Assembly: GCF_964340395.1 (NCBI RefSeq)
Contig: NC_135562.1
Span: 1,805,001 to 1,869,000 of the forward strand
Direction of reading: 5' to 3'
Origin: Glandiceps talaboti
Taxonomy: Eukaryota; Hemichordata; Enteropneusta; Spengelidae
Length of the DNA: 64,000 bases
The position numbers were made by a program, and so were the translations under genes. How positions within the stretch are numbered: position 1 is the stretch's first letter; the number at the start of each line of letters is the position of its first letter. The notes under the pieces are model-generated. The model was not told the DNA's origin. It ran no database searches and saw only the letters and a program-made list of their open reading frames with translations. Below, piece by piece: positions 34,403 through 46,828 of this stretch.

Positions 34403-36070
34403 TTGATAAGGCATAGCCGCCATGACACAACATACACTGTTACATTCGATATTGACATAAAAGTATTAGCTATATCCTTCCATTTTTTCAATTCATATCC
34501 TGTTTGACCAACCATCATATCCTGTTATACCAAGTAAACACATCAACCTCTACATCATGTACATGTAGTTTAAAATATAGCCAAGAATGATTTATTCCCT
34601 TCTTGTATAGTCTACATACTACACTTAGTATTGAATAGTGTCTTGGGGTGTCTAATTTTTCTCCAGTGTCTTGGGGTGTCAATTAAAACCTGATATCTTT
34701 ATTCATAAAATTTTTATTAAGTGTCAGCATATGACACATTATATGTAATGGATTGTAAACATATCTGTCAACTGCCTAAAATCTGTAAGACTATATACGT
34801 TGTAGTGATTTCACATTGTTTTATACTAGATAGAAATATCCTTACTGAGAACAACATACATGTTTAACACACATTTGTACATCATTGCAACCACATAAAA
34901 ATATGATTAATATTTTTACATCTATTGGCTTTTTATAGAACTTCAAGTATGGTGTCTCCTGGTTTCATAATAAAATTATGGTCCCCCCCCCCCTCCCCAT
35001 ATGCACAGGCTATCTGTGGCATTGAATTTCTTCTCACTAGTGTCTATTCATGGTTTTGAATCTTGAGATTGTAAGTAATCCTTCTGTGGTAACTGCAAAT
35101 GTAGTTAAAACCTTGAGATTCCATGCCATGCAAAATTCTGAATAAAAATTCAAAGAATTCTGGTACACTGTATACATGTACATGTACAAACAAAGGGCTG
35201 AGTTTACCTGATTTGCTCCATTCTGTGAGGGGGGGGGGGGGTCCTAAATCTTTACACAGTGCAGGTACATGTGAGTAAAAACGCCGATTCTGTGAATGCT
35301 GATATGTACATGATGTAGGTCACATCAGGGGATGGAACAGCAAGGGTGTACTATGAAATAGTTATGACTGTACATGTACATAGAGTATATACTAGTACTT
35401 AACTTAGTTATAATTTACAATAGGCAATCAATCCTCATTAAATTCATAGCATCATTTAGTGTACTCAGGCATATACAATGTCCAAGGACAAATATTGGAA
35501 ATCAGACAGATTTGTACATGTAAAGTTTATCAAACTGAAATATAGCACACTGAATCTATCAGCATCAGTACCTAACCATCACCAACATATCACACCTAAC
35601 CATCACCAACATATCACTTGGCTAATATCATACTAACACACCAGACTAGTAAATTGGAAAGTAATTCTTTAGTTGTACTCCAGATATGATGTTAATACAC
35701 TTTTTGTTAACCATAATTGATAGTGACATGTATACATGTTTGTAGATACAAAATATACATGTATACATACAGATACAAGTTCATTTTTACATTGTACATG
35801 TACATGTACATGTATGTACAAATGTATATTGTACATGTAAAGTACATGTACTTGTATATGAACACCTGTATTAGCATATTGTGTACACATTGTAATATTA
35901 TGTAACTACAAAAAATGTGAATTGTGTCCAAATTTGACATGAATACAAGTACAACATGTACGTTGTATATATTTTAACTGTATATATTTTGTTTAAACTT
36001 CCCTCTGCTGCTACGCCGCCAGTACGACATTACTCTTTCTGAGGACTGTACTTTTAAAGAAGAAGAAGTT
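34403..36070. other. gene-free stretch rich in TGTACA/ACATGTAC
   Basis: Dense runs of TACATGTACATG occur (for example 35790-35860). A poly-C tract lies at 34982-34995 and poly-G at 35228-35240. 'cctaaccatcaccaacatat' is duplicated at 35570-35617. No supported exon. Confidence 0.45.
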
Positions 36071-36074
36071 GTAT

Positions 36075-36270
36075 GTTATTATATCATACACAAGCCAAGG
36101 TATTGTCTTTGAACAGAAAGTATGGGTTATATACACTGGTTGTTTTAAGTCACAACAACCTCTGTCTGTGTACATCACTGGTTCTGGAGTACTCGAAATA
36201 TGAATCAAAATGTTCCAAATTGACATTATTTTTCGGGTTTCCTGATTTTTACAGAAATTATACACTATAA
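36075..36270. repeat. intact copy of the dispersed repeat at 33.1/33.6 kb
   Basis: Contiguous match to both flanks of the hAT-like insertion at 33223-33521. Confidence 0.75.
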
Positions 36271-37129
36271 TTATATTAATTGCAATTTTTTTTCATTAAC
36301 CCTTTCTAAGCCTGACACCTGTCATTTAGGGTGTAATTACACTGAGTTACTGAAATCAAGTCATGAAAGGGTGAAGCCAGAAAATATTCATGACCTAAGG
36401 GTTTGTCATTATACATACTACTTGTCTTGTGACTCGTAGCAACAAGGCCCCTTAGCTCACTCTATTTTCCTTGGCTGAACAAAGGAAAATATTGGGAAAT
36501 CAAATTGTATATGAATAGAAGTAATACATGACTGTACATGTATGTACACCTTCTATATCTCAGATATGAGTCATAAAGTCCAGTATTAAGTGATCATTTT
36601 AGGTTCTCACTGAGATACACTGTAACTTACAATCAAATACATTGCAATTCATTATTACATGTTAGATGGAAGTATTTGTAGTCTTAGAAGTCAGCGCTGG
36701 AAGAGTTCATTCATTTGAATGTATTTGGTTTCAAAATTGAACTACCTGAGACACACTTAGAACATTACGTGGGAGGAGACAAAGTCGTCATAGTAACAGT
36801 AACAGTAATTGACGTTTGATGTACATACATGTATATATACACTGTATGTCTATTACAAGGACATGTACAATACCACTATTAAACACAGTAGTCTTGAAGT
36901 AATGCCTATAATGTACGGATATAACCTATAGGTCAATGACGTATATGATGACTGGTACAAAATGTACATGTAAGTGGTAAAAACAACCACCCACTTTTTC
37001 TACTAAAACTCTCAATAGTGTTTTTTGTTGTTGAAGTACATATGTAGGTAAAATCTACCTGAAGATTTTATAATATTAATAATCTCTGTATTACCAAATC
37101 CTATGATGCACAATGCCAGGATTGGTTGA

Positions 37130-37562
37130 GATCAGTTGGTACATGCCACAGATATGATGCACATACATGTACATGTACAACAAATAGGGCCACACTTCAG
37201 CCATACATGTACAAATCTATCTGATTCCGTCACGTGTGTATGTCTCACATAACATGTTATGTTTGTGCCAAGTTTGGTTGAAATTGCTCTGTGCATGCCA
37301 GAGATATGAAGGTGAACACATTTGCAACAAATATGGCCACCATTTAGCCATATTTTATTCCTTCACAAAACAAAGTGATGTGCATGTGTCTCACATATAG
37401 CATGTTATGTTTGTGCCAAGTTTGGTTGAAATTGCTCTGTGCATGCCAGAGATACAAGGGTACATGCACGGATGCATGAATGGACGAACACACGGACAGG
37501 TGCATGCATGGACAGAACCCAATGTAACAGCCCCCTACAGATGGTGCCCGTTGGGGGCTAAA
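37130..37562. repeat. direct repeat ending in 'cccaatgtaacagccccctacag'-type tail
   Basis: Two or three copies of 'acatgttatgtttgtgccaa', 'gtttggttgaaattgctctg' and 'tgcatgccagagatatgaag' (from 37140, 37250 and 37405) precede 'gcatggacagaacccaatg' and 'gggggctaaaaa'. Such tails are common in marine-invertebrate dispersed repeats. Class not assigned. Confidence 0.7.
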
Positions 37563-37887
37563 AAGACACTGAGTTACTTATAAATATCCAGTTGTACAGG
37601 TACATGTTAATGCTACAACTGTGTACATGTATACACTTACAAAGAAAGTGATGCATGACAGACAGACAGACAGACAGACAGACACTACCTACTAACTAGT
37701 AATCAGTAAATGAAATGAACCTAGTATTATAAAACTTTACTGACTTTTAATCGTTATGGACTATTGTCAGATTAGGATTAGCATGTGGATGTAAAAAACA
37801 CTGAGTTGTCTGAGAAAAGGTGATTCTAAATAAAAGAATTACCTTCACACGCAGTAGAATAGAAATATGATATTTGACTCCACTTTA

Positions 37888-38079
37888 TAGTAATAGCAAA
37901 GTTACCTAATTGGAATCTATTTTTTGAACCAACTATGTAGCCTTCATCTGAATCACTCAAGACATCATCATTACATCATCATTACACTGATGACGTCCGA
38001 GTGATTTGGATGAGAGCTATGTATTTGCTTCAAAAAATAGATTCCAATATAAAGGTACATGTAACTTTACTATTACTAC
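37888..38079. mobile_element. foldback element, ~190 bp
   Basis: Arms 'tagtaatagcaaagttacc', 'aatctattttttgaa', 'tgaatcactc.agacatcat' are inverted at the right as 'gatgacgtccgagtgattt', 'ttcaaaaaatagatt', 'aactttactattacta'. Nearly the whole element is palindromic. Confidence 0.75.
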
Positions 38080-38865
38080 CAATGCCATACATTTGTACAT
38101 GTGTTTACTCACTACAGTTCCACCACTAAAACTGTAGTACATGTACATGTAACTCAAGGGCTTCAAACGTTGGGGTTTTCACCATTAACCAACCATCACT
38201 TACACATTGAGGAGACCAAAACATAACATGTTCAAACCTATTATTAATTTTCATAACTTTTATCTTCATTAAAATCACAATTTTCATGGACACTACTTCA
38301 TCAGTTAATTTTTCATCTTTTTAATAATACTAAATACAATAGTAATGCTATTGAAAATTATAGGAACTATGGAACAGACTATGCAACGACTATTTGTTGT
38401 TTTCATCTTCATGAAAATTCAGCTATTTGTTTAATTTCATTAATTTACCATTTTCAAGGAGACCTCGGTATCAGCTAATTTTTCACGTTATTAAATCCTT
38501 GATTTCTAAATAAAATTATACGATTCAAAAACAGCAAATGAAATAAGCAACTCATTCAAGCATCCTTACAGAAACCCTGCATCAGTTACATTTGTACTTT
38601 TATCATTTTTTAAGTAATGATAAAATTATACTGATATGAAAATTTAATATAGGAATTAATATGATGATACAGGCTATCAGTATGAAATGAGCAACTGTTT
38701 ATTGTTGCATGTGTTATGGAATGTACTAAGTGTGTCTATACAATGTATGGGTACTTGATGATGACAATCACTGCTAGTACATCACAATTTGGGGACATCT
38801 GGCACAAATTACTCTCAGTCAGTCAGATCAGAGTCAGGTTTTTTTGAAGAGGTTGACCTACTTAC

Positions 38866-39097
38866 CTCTATCATACAATTCCTTGTTAATATTTTTGATT
38901 AAGGACTGGACATTGGCTTGGTTATAAGCAATACACTGCGACATAATGATTACAGTTGGTGATAGATTCACAGATAGATGACTCAGGAAGTGAATAATTT
39001 CATCAAAAAGTGGCTCAATTTTTTGTGGAAACTGGATTTCTTGTGGGTTTCTTATCAGTAGGTATATCCAATCACACTTGTCATCTTCATCCGATCG
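38866..39097 (-). CDS. internal exon of minus-strand gene (77 codons), best-supported coding segment
   Basis: A 232-nt segment with 77 codons and one extra base before a near-perfect donor, GATAGAG|GTAAGTAGG. The peptide begins RSDEDDKCDWIYLLIRNPQE, continues FPQKIEPLFDEIIHFLSHL and SPTVIIMSQCIAYNQANVQ, and ends LIKNINKELYDR. It has balanced charge, few runs, and amphipathic helices spaced as in helical-repeat (HEAT/ARM-like) proteins. The only acceptor leaving the frame open is GGAAATAATAG, which has a poor pyrimidine tract. An in-frame TAG there forces the boundary at or after 39097. I do not recognise the family. Confidence 0.7.
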
Positions 39098-39709
39098 CTA
39101 TTATTTCCACATTATCACTGATCATACAGACACACCTTCATCCATCACCATGGCAACTGTTTCAGTAAAATTCCTCTCTCTGAATGGCACAGCATGTGAG
39201 AGTGGTAAATTACGAAGACTAATGGCTGCCGTGGTAGTAATGTGGATAAACTGAATTCCAACGTAATGTATGTGAAACTCAATGATAGTAAAAGCCAAAG
39301 CAGATATCTACTGGCCTTCAGCTCGCCATCACAAAATACAGTAAACTCCTTCTGATAGGCTCTCCTCTGGTTAAGTTAATTGGGTCATTCCAATGATTGA
39401 AATAGGTAAGTCCAACACAACAACATGTGTAACATGTATAAATTACCACGTTCACTAAACTCTTTTAATATACATTGGAAAACAAACTGCATCTATCAAC
39501 TGTATGTCCATTATATACATTACTAACACCACTGTTAAACTAATCGATGATCATACTAATGTACACCACCCCTGTCAAATGAAATGGTACAGTCTGAATA
39601 CATAATAAGCTGTGTTGATACAATATAGAAGGCTAAGAAAGCAGACTTGACTGCATATTTCAAGAAGACACACAGGGGCCCCATAGAGTGAAACTGTAAG
39701 CCACCTTAC

Positions 39710-39795
39710 TGAATTTGATGAGAGATATCTTAATGTAGGGCAACATTCACATTCCATGCTTGATATTATCCCCTTATTTGGGTCAGTGCACAGTC
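39710..39795 (-). CDS. candidate 86-nt exon upstream of the main exon
   Basis: GA then 28 codons: LCTDPNKGIISSMECECCPT, LRYLSSNS, with donor AATTCA|GTAAGG in phase 0, which fits the phase-0 start of 38866-39097 about 600 bp downstream. The acceptor GCTATCAG has only a weak pyrimidine tract. Phase 1 at the start matches ATG CAA G| at 57553-57559. The open frame continues past the donor with plausible residues, so the boundary is uncertain. Confidence 0.3.
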
Positions 39796-40134
39796 CTGAT
39801 AGCTACTACACCTCTTGACTCTAATGGTATGGTGGTATTTACTAACAATTACGCCTGACCACTAAAGTTCACCTTTGTAGCCTAATTGACATTTTTCTGC
39901 ATGATTTGTTAGTTACAATGTTTGGTAATGATAATGACATAGACTAATTCAAATTTAATAAGTCTTTAATTTCTAATAGATCATTTTGATACTACACTAT
40001 TAAGTATGCGTTAAATTTGTACTTTATTCAAAGTCAAATTCGTTTATGTTATTCTGCAATATTTTTCTGCATTCAAACAGAAAATACTCATGACCTAAGG
40101 GTTGTCACTACGAGTTCAGTGACTTGTAGTGAAA

Positions 40135-40300
40135 AATGTTCTAAAAAGGCTTGATGAACTTGATGTTTCTCTGAAATCACTACAACAGTATTATACATTT
40201 AGGTGATGTAAAATCATGAATGGAATCTGTGTCTTCATAATCCAAAGTTTATGAAAATATCTCTACGTCCTGGACTAGTGTTTTCCTTTAACCACAACCA
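40135..40300. repeat. dispersed repeat family, copy 3 (inverted)
   Basis: 'gatgaacttgatgtttctct', 'gaaatcac', 'catttaggtgatgtaaaatc', 'gtcctggactagtgttttcc' and 'accacaaccacaggct'. About 95% like 42230-42390. Confidence 0.85.
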
Positions 40301-41159
40301 CAGGCTTAAATCACTCATATTATCCTTGGCTGAATGAAGAACAAATATTGAGAAATAATATCTACATGTAAGTACATGTACATGAAATAAGTCTGCATTG
40401 TGAAGACCCATGAGTGGAATAGTTTCTACTGAAGCCAGATATACATGTATGTAGTGATGACAGAAACACTACAAAAATACTTCACAAATTGCCAAGAAAA
40501 CAGAAACTAATTCTGGGTCTTCTCTGAACTACATGATATACATTTTGTAGGGAATAGTGATACTGTCAGAGTGATTTCTGTGGTTTCTTTGAACGTGGTA
40601 ACTGATCTTGTGTTCTCCTTCAACATTTTGTTAATGTGGCACTATGACCTCTTGTAATTTCTACATCCTCCCGAAGAAAATATACCATAAAAAACTTTTA
40701 TCGATATGCTAAGCTCTCTTGTCATTTCTAAGCAATGAACTGCTAATCTTGTAGAGTAAAACTTTATAATTTAGTGATTTACAAATTTTTAGTTCTTGAA
40801 TGATTGGGAGCCGAGTAACTTTCAACTGGTTTAGTGGATGAGTGATATCCCTCACCGAATCTTTCAAATATGTGGTTTTAATAGAGGCCATGTTAGCATC
40901 CAGACTACATTCAACAGATCCACCCCACTTTTTTCTGTCCACTGATTTCTCTCTCTATCTATCTGCATATCTGACTGTCTGCCTCTGTATGTACATGTAT
41001 GTTTGTTTGTCTGCCTGCCTGTCTGTCTTTCTTCATGTCTATTTGCCTATCTGGTAGCATCTACATTGTAGCTGTCTCAGTGTCTGTCTGTTTTGATATG
41101 TTTGTCAATCTGTCTTTGTCTGTATCATCTAGTGCGTGTTTGTCTAGTGTCTGTCTGTT

Positions 41160-41511
41160 TGTGTTTGTCTGTCTGTCTGTCTAATATCTGGCTGCCTAGT
41201 GTGTCTGTCTGTCTATCTAGTGTCTGCCTGTCTAATGTCTGCCTGTCTAATGTATGTATGTATGTATGTATGTATGTATGTATGTATGTATGTATGTATG
41301 TATGTATGTATGGATGTATGTATGTATGTATGTATGTATGTATGTATGTATGTATGTATGTATGTATGTATGTATGTATGTATGTATGTATGTATGTATG
41401 TATGTATGTCTGTCTGTCTGTCTGTCTGTCGGTGTCCACCTCTGCCTGTCTGTTTTGATATCTCTGTTTGTCAATCAATCTGTCTGTTTGTCAGTCTGTC
41501 TATCTATCTAG

Positions 41512-41557
<46 letters not shown>

Positions 41558-41620
41558 GTGTTGGTCCGTCAGCCTGTCTAATGTCTGTTTGTCTGTCTGT
41601 CTGTCTGTCTCTCACTGGGT
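41160..41620. repeat. compound microsatellite (TGTC)n / (GTAT)n
   Basis: (GTAT)n of about 155 bp at 41252-41408 is flanked by (TGTC)n on both sides to 41620. Long ORFs here (YVCM, HTYI, RQTD) are artefacts. Confidence 0.98.
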
Positions 41621-42189
41621 CTGTCTTAAGCCTTACTATAAAAACTGCTCTAAAACTCTACATTACAAAAACCCTAAGGGCTAGTAGCAGTAGTTGCAGT
41701 AATTTGGTCATTCAGTTCAAGTGTTAAACCATCTGTGGTTTTCATTCCCATACAAGAACATTATAATTAGGAAGTGAGCAAGGAAGGAGTCGGTATCCAA
41801 TGTGTCCACTACATCACCTTAATCAACCACATAATTCAGTTATATCATGAAGAATGTGACATCATTACATTGACTGAGTGAAATTTCATCATTGTTTCCT
41901 CTCTACCTTGCTGTCAACCTTGTTTACAGCAGACAGGACAGTAATGTCGAATCTCTCACAAATCTCTCACCTAGATGTACATGTCAAGTTGATCTCAACA
42001 ACAGGAATAGCCACATTGAAATTAAGACTGAGCATGCTCAGATGCAAAGGATTATGGGATTATTTGTAGTTATTCATGAGACATGTTTTGCAATGAAGAT
42101 AACAGGCACTCAATAGTCATCAATATTAATTGTGTAACCACAAATTTATTATTTCTGCTGACTCCATACATGTATATAACATAATAGCC

Positions 42190-42395
42190 CATCCATTTTG
42201 TAGCAAAGATATCCTAAAAAGGCACAAGATCAACTTGATCAACTTGATGTTTCTCTGAAATCACTTAAAAGGTATTATACATTTAGGTGATGTAAAATCA
42301 TGAATGGAATCTGTGTCTTCATAACTCAAAGTTTATGAAAATATCTCTATGTCCTGGACTAGTGTTTCCCTTTAACCACAACCACAGGCTCCTGT
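42190..42395. repeat. dispersed repeat family, copy 4 (inverted)
   Basis: The most complete copy, beginning 'agcaaagatatcctaaaaag' and ending 'accacaggctcctgtgg'. Confidence 0.85.
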
Positions 42396-42710
42396 GGTAT
42401 AATCATGTTAACAGAGTATGTCTACACTACATATTACTAGGTACACAAAATTATATCTGGTGTTATGGTATATCCATCAGATTGGAATAAAGTGCACAGT
42501 AGTCAAACAGCACCATATACACCATATGATGTATGATATGGACAGGTCTTGACACTCTTCAACTACACTACTACATGCATTGGTGGCTAACAAGTCAAAA
42601 CATGGAGTACACAGTGCTTAAAGAGCAATGCATTGACATGGAGAAGTTAAAACTGACATTCTTCAACTACATTTGTACATGTACACTACTGGTACATGTA
42701 TAGCTACTGA

Positions 42711-43112
42711 TGGTAAAGCCACTCTACTAGTACCACTCAGCTGTAACTACCACTAACTGTAGTACATGTAGTTACCAATGATAGGACTGGACATCTACTG
42801 TTTGTAAAACCACACTACTAGTACTAGTACCACTCAGCTGTAACTACCACTAACTGTAGTACATGTAGTTACCAATGATAGGACTGGACATCTACTGTTT
42901 GTAAAACCACACTACTAGTACTAGTACCACTCAGCTGTAACTACCACTAACTGTAGTACATGTAGTTACCAATGATAGGACTGGACATCTACTGTTTGTA
43001 AAACCACACTACTAGTACTAGTACCACTCAGCTGTAACTACCACTAACTGTAGTACATGTAGTTACCAATGATAGGACTGGACAGCTACTGTTTGTAAAA
43101 CAACACTAATTT
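42711..43112. repeat. 97-bp minisatellite, 4 copies
   Basis: Unit starts 'gtaaaaccacactactagta' at 42711 (variant), 42804, 42901 and 42998. The remnant is at 43095. It contains 'actgtagtacatgtagttac', itself nearly palindromic. The three central copies are nearly identical. Confidence 0.96.
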
Positions 43113-43834
43113 ATTGACCAGTCTTCTTTACACCTTCAGTATTATGTTTACATACAAATGTGAAGTGTTGACATAGTTTTGGACTATGTCAAGTGAAAGG
43201 TCAAAGGTCATAACTAGATTGCTAACTGACAAATCAGTACCGTACCTTACATGTACATTTGCCAACATAGAAAAATAATAAACACCTGGTAACACAGAGT
43301 AGGGAAGCTCTGGTAAAAGTCATCTTTTTTCTTTTTCATTTCTGTTTTCTTGTTTTAAGCAAAGAATTTAAAAGTCACATGTGTATTTTGTATTCAGTGT
43401 TGTTAAGAACAGTTCCCAAGTTATTTTACCAGGGTTCGGTTCCTCCACAACATTATGGTACAATGTATTGGAAACTATGCCAGAGCTAAAGAAGGTTTTT
43501 TTCAGAACAAAAAAAATGATCCCACGTAAGCCTTATGGCTCCACTGATAAGATAAAGCTAATGCAATGACCATGGGATTGAAACCTTGTTCAATGTACAG
43601 GCCTACATGTAGTTCTGATTTGGATTAACATGTACATGTACATGTAGGTGTGGAAAACAGTTGTCAGGCAGAGTTTAAGAAAAAGTTGGTTCTAAATATG
43701 AGAATAGTGATATACATATTCATTGTACATGTCCAGTATACAATTCTAAGGACTTCACTGACAAAATACATGTACATGTATGTGAGTCTATGGGAATAAA
43801 TCATGGTCTTTGAATACTAAGGGCACTACACTAC

Positions 43835-44046
43835 AGTATTTATAAAGACAATAGATATTCACTTTACACGATGACAACAATTATTGCAGCTGAATTGGCT
43901 GTTAATCTTGGAAGAATTCCAGGTAAGAATTGTGTAATAAGTTGTAGCAATGTCTTGTTGACATCATAAAACAGACAGACAGACAGATACATTATAGAGG
44001 TGTGACCTCTTGTCATTGAACAGGTCACAACCGTCAGATCTATCAT
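43835..44046. other. ambiguous coding-like segment, open on both strands
   Basis: Plus: after an acceptor 'actacactacag' (43838) the frame IYKDNRYSLYTMTTIIAAEL, AVNLGRIP ends at a perfect donor CCAG|GTAAGAA (43921/43922). Minus: DVNKTLLQLITQFLPGILPR, LTANSAAIIVVI is a hydrophobic helical stretch like the minus-strand gene, with only a moderate donor (CGT|GTAAAG). I cannot choose, and neither may be real. Confidence 0.22.
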
Positions 44047-45814
44047 TGCAATTGATCACTTCCTGACTGGTACCCTGACTGCATTCATATATAGATGACA
44101 CTCTATCCGGATGTTACGTCTGTACTGTGTTACAGTGTACTTAATATACATTTACAATACCAGCAACAATGTCTCCAAATAGTACGCAGGAAATAAAGTT
44201 AATGTACATGTACATATCACTTTCAAATATTATGTACTTTTGAGCTTGCAACCACAGAGCATGGTATAAAGAATTCTATGGTGTAACAGGACCCCAAATT
44301 AATAGTACATGTAGACCTGGGCACATAGCCGGGATATGAGGGGGAGGGGGTGGGGGAGAGAGGAGGCGAGGGGTTACTAACATTCATGTACATTGTACAT
44401 ACATTGTACAAAATAAGTCACAGTGTACATATTTTGCATGTACCTTCTGTGCTTCATACTCTACTTGCAAAGATCAGATGGCTTACAAATATCTTTTATC
44501 GTAATATTATTACCACAGTTTTGACCAAGTTTTTTGAGACCGAGCAACTTAAGGAGAAGGAAAAAAATAGAAAGGGTAATATGGTGGCCACGCTTGCGAG
44601 GCATGATCTGGAAAGGGGTACCCCCCTTTTGGCCAAAGGCCGGCTGTCAAATCATATGTTTATTTGTAATTTATGAAGTGAACACTTGTTTAATACATGT
44701 ACCTGCACTTGGATGCTGAACAGAGAGAAACAAAACTTGATGACAACATTTCATTTAATCATTAATTTTACTTTATTTGTATATATTTTCTGTTTCGTTC
44801 TTGATGCTTTGGATACAAGGTTGTGCAAAATATGACATTTGACTGTGAAAGCAGACGGAGACCTTGCACAAGTAGCACGTAAATAAGCCTTGGTGGGAAC
44901 ACTGGTTTTGACCCCTTTTTCTGACTCGCGAAGACTTTAAGTATTACTATTACATAGAGGTTTGACTCCCTCTTGAATACAAATGTATGACATTTGACCT
45001 TATATATATATTTTGGACAATGTGCATGTACATGTAGTTTCAAAGCTGCTGATTTTCAGCAGTTTCTGAGACATTTGACCCCTAGTTTCCGGCTGAAATG
45101 TAGACTTTTGACCTGTAGGTTTTTAATCTTTGTAGGAATAGTATTTGAGACTTAATGATATAAATAAGCCAGGGTACATCTATACCCCATTACCCAGCCA
45201 AGTCCCTCACCCCTCCCCTGGCACATACATGTAGACTACAGCTACACTGCATCTAGACTACCAACTATATTTAGGTTGCAGTCTAGTAGACTAATGAAAT
45301 CAATATAAATCTGTAGCTGAAATAGAATCACTCAGCTAAATCTGACAACCTAACATAGAAGTTACATTCTAATTAAGAATCCCTGCTGTTATGTTCTACA
45401 TCATCTGTGAAAGTGTAACATGAACTTCAAGACTAATCATGTTACAGCGCCCTCTAGAAGTATTGTGAAGAAATTAATTATGGATGCATTTCTGTGAGGA
45501 CAAGGTTTCATTCCCATGTTCCTGCATTAACACTACCTTATCATTTGTAGCCCATAAGAATTACATAGTTTCTATAGTTTTGTTCTGGACCAACTTTTTG
45601 TATAGATTTGCCAGACAGAACTTTTTCTATAGTTTTGTCAGACAAGTGTTTTTCATACTACATTTGTAGATTTGTTAATTATTTGTGTGGCCACATTGTT
45701 CCTCAATATTAGAGAAAAATTCATATTTTTTTGGCAGCTTCAGATATTAAATAGAATAACTATATGGAAGATTGTCGGTTTGTACTTAGTTTGCAAATTA
45801 AGTTTCATTAAATT
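44047..45814. other. gene-free stretch
   Basis: A short open segment at 44530-44676 (plus) has unusually charged residues (EQLKEKEKNRKGN) but no splice signals. Otherwise no supported feature. Confidence 0.4.
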
Positions 45815-46496
45815 AGATGATATTCCAGTACTTCACTTTACACATTGTAAAGCTCCCAACTGTTGACATAAATACAAGTTGTCATATTTCTATATTCAGC
45901 TGTTGTTAAAATGTCAATGCACTGAATACAACAGACTGACTGGATGAGTTATTTACTTTTCAAGTCTACTTATCCCTCACCTCTTTACATCTAGCTATGG
46001 AGATGCATCGTTACATGTAGCTGGTTATAGTTATACATCCTAGAGTGAGACTGCTACCCAAACCATACTATACACATGTACATATGCATGTATAATTGAG
46101 GCCACAAGTATTAAATGAGAACATTTACATGGTGTGTAAAAGACCAGATAAAAAAAGATGATATTCCAGTACTTCACTTTACACATTGTAAAGCTCCCAA
46201 CTGTTGACATAAATACAAGTTGTCATATTTCTATATTCAGCTGTTGTTAAAATGTCAATGCACTGAATACAACAGACTGACTGGATGAGTTATTTACTTT
46301 TCAAGTCTACTTATCCCTCACCTCTTTACATCTAGCTATGGAGATGCATCGTTACATGTAGCTGGTTATAGTTATACATCCTAGAGTGAGACTGCTACCC
46401 AAACCATACTATACACATGTACATATGCATGTATAATTGAGGCCACAAGTATTAAATGAGAACATTTACATGGTGTGTAAAAGACCAGATAAAAAA
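45815..46496. repeat. perfect 341-bp tandem duplication
   Basis: 45815-46155 and 46156-46496 appear identical base for base by eye. Either very recent or an assembly artefact. Confidence 0.97.
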
Positions 46497-46828
46497 AGAT
46501 TTGAAGTATTAAAATATGACATACAAATGGATTACCATGTGTACATGTTTTACAGTAAATAATCATTTACTGGTATCTGTAGATGACCACTATTTGTATT
46601 GTACACATACCATTGATCAGTGCTACTGTACTAAACAAACACACTGACAACCGTTTTTTAGCTTTATGAGTACCTACAAAGTACTTAAACAGATGGTGAA
46701 TGGTTGATTAAATAGTCAACAATGGAGTGAATTTGTGATAGGTTATCTCTAGGACTTTTAGAAGTACACTGATTATAGACAGTGTATCTCTGTTTGACCT
46801 AGCTTTGATCTTCCTTCTGGCTTCAACA

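Noticed and set aside
39390-39410. Plus-strand GAAATAG|GTAAGTCC donor
   Set aside because: All three upstream frames close shortly before it and there is no pyrimidine tract, so neither an exon nor a ratchet site.
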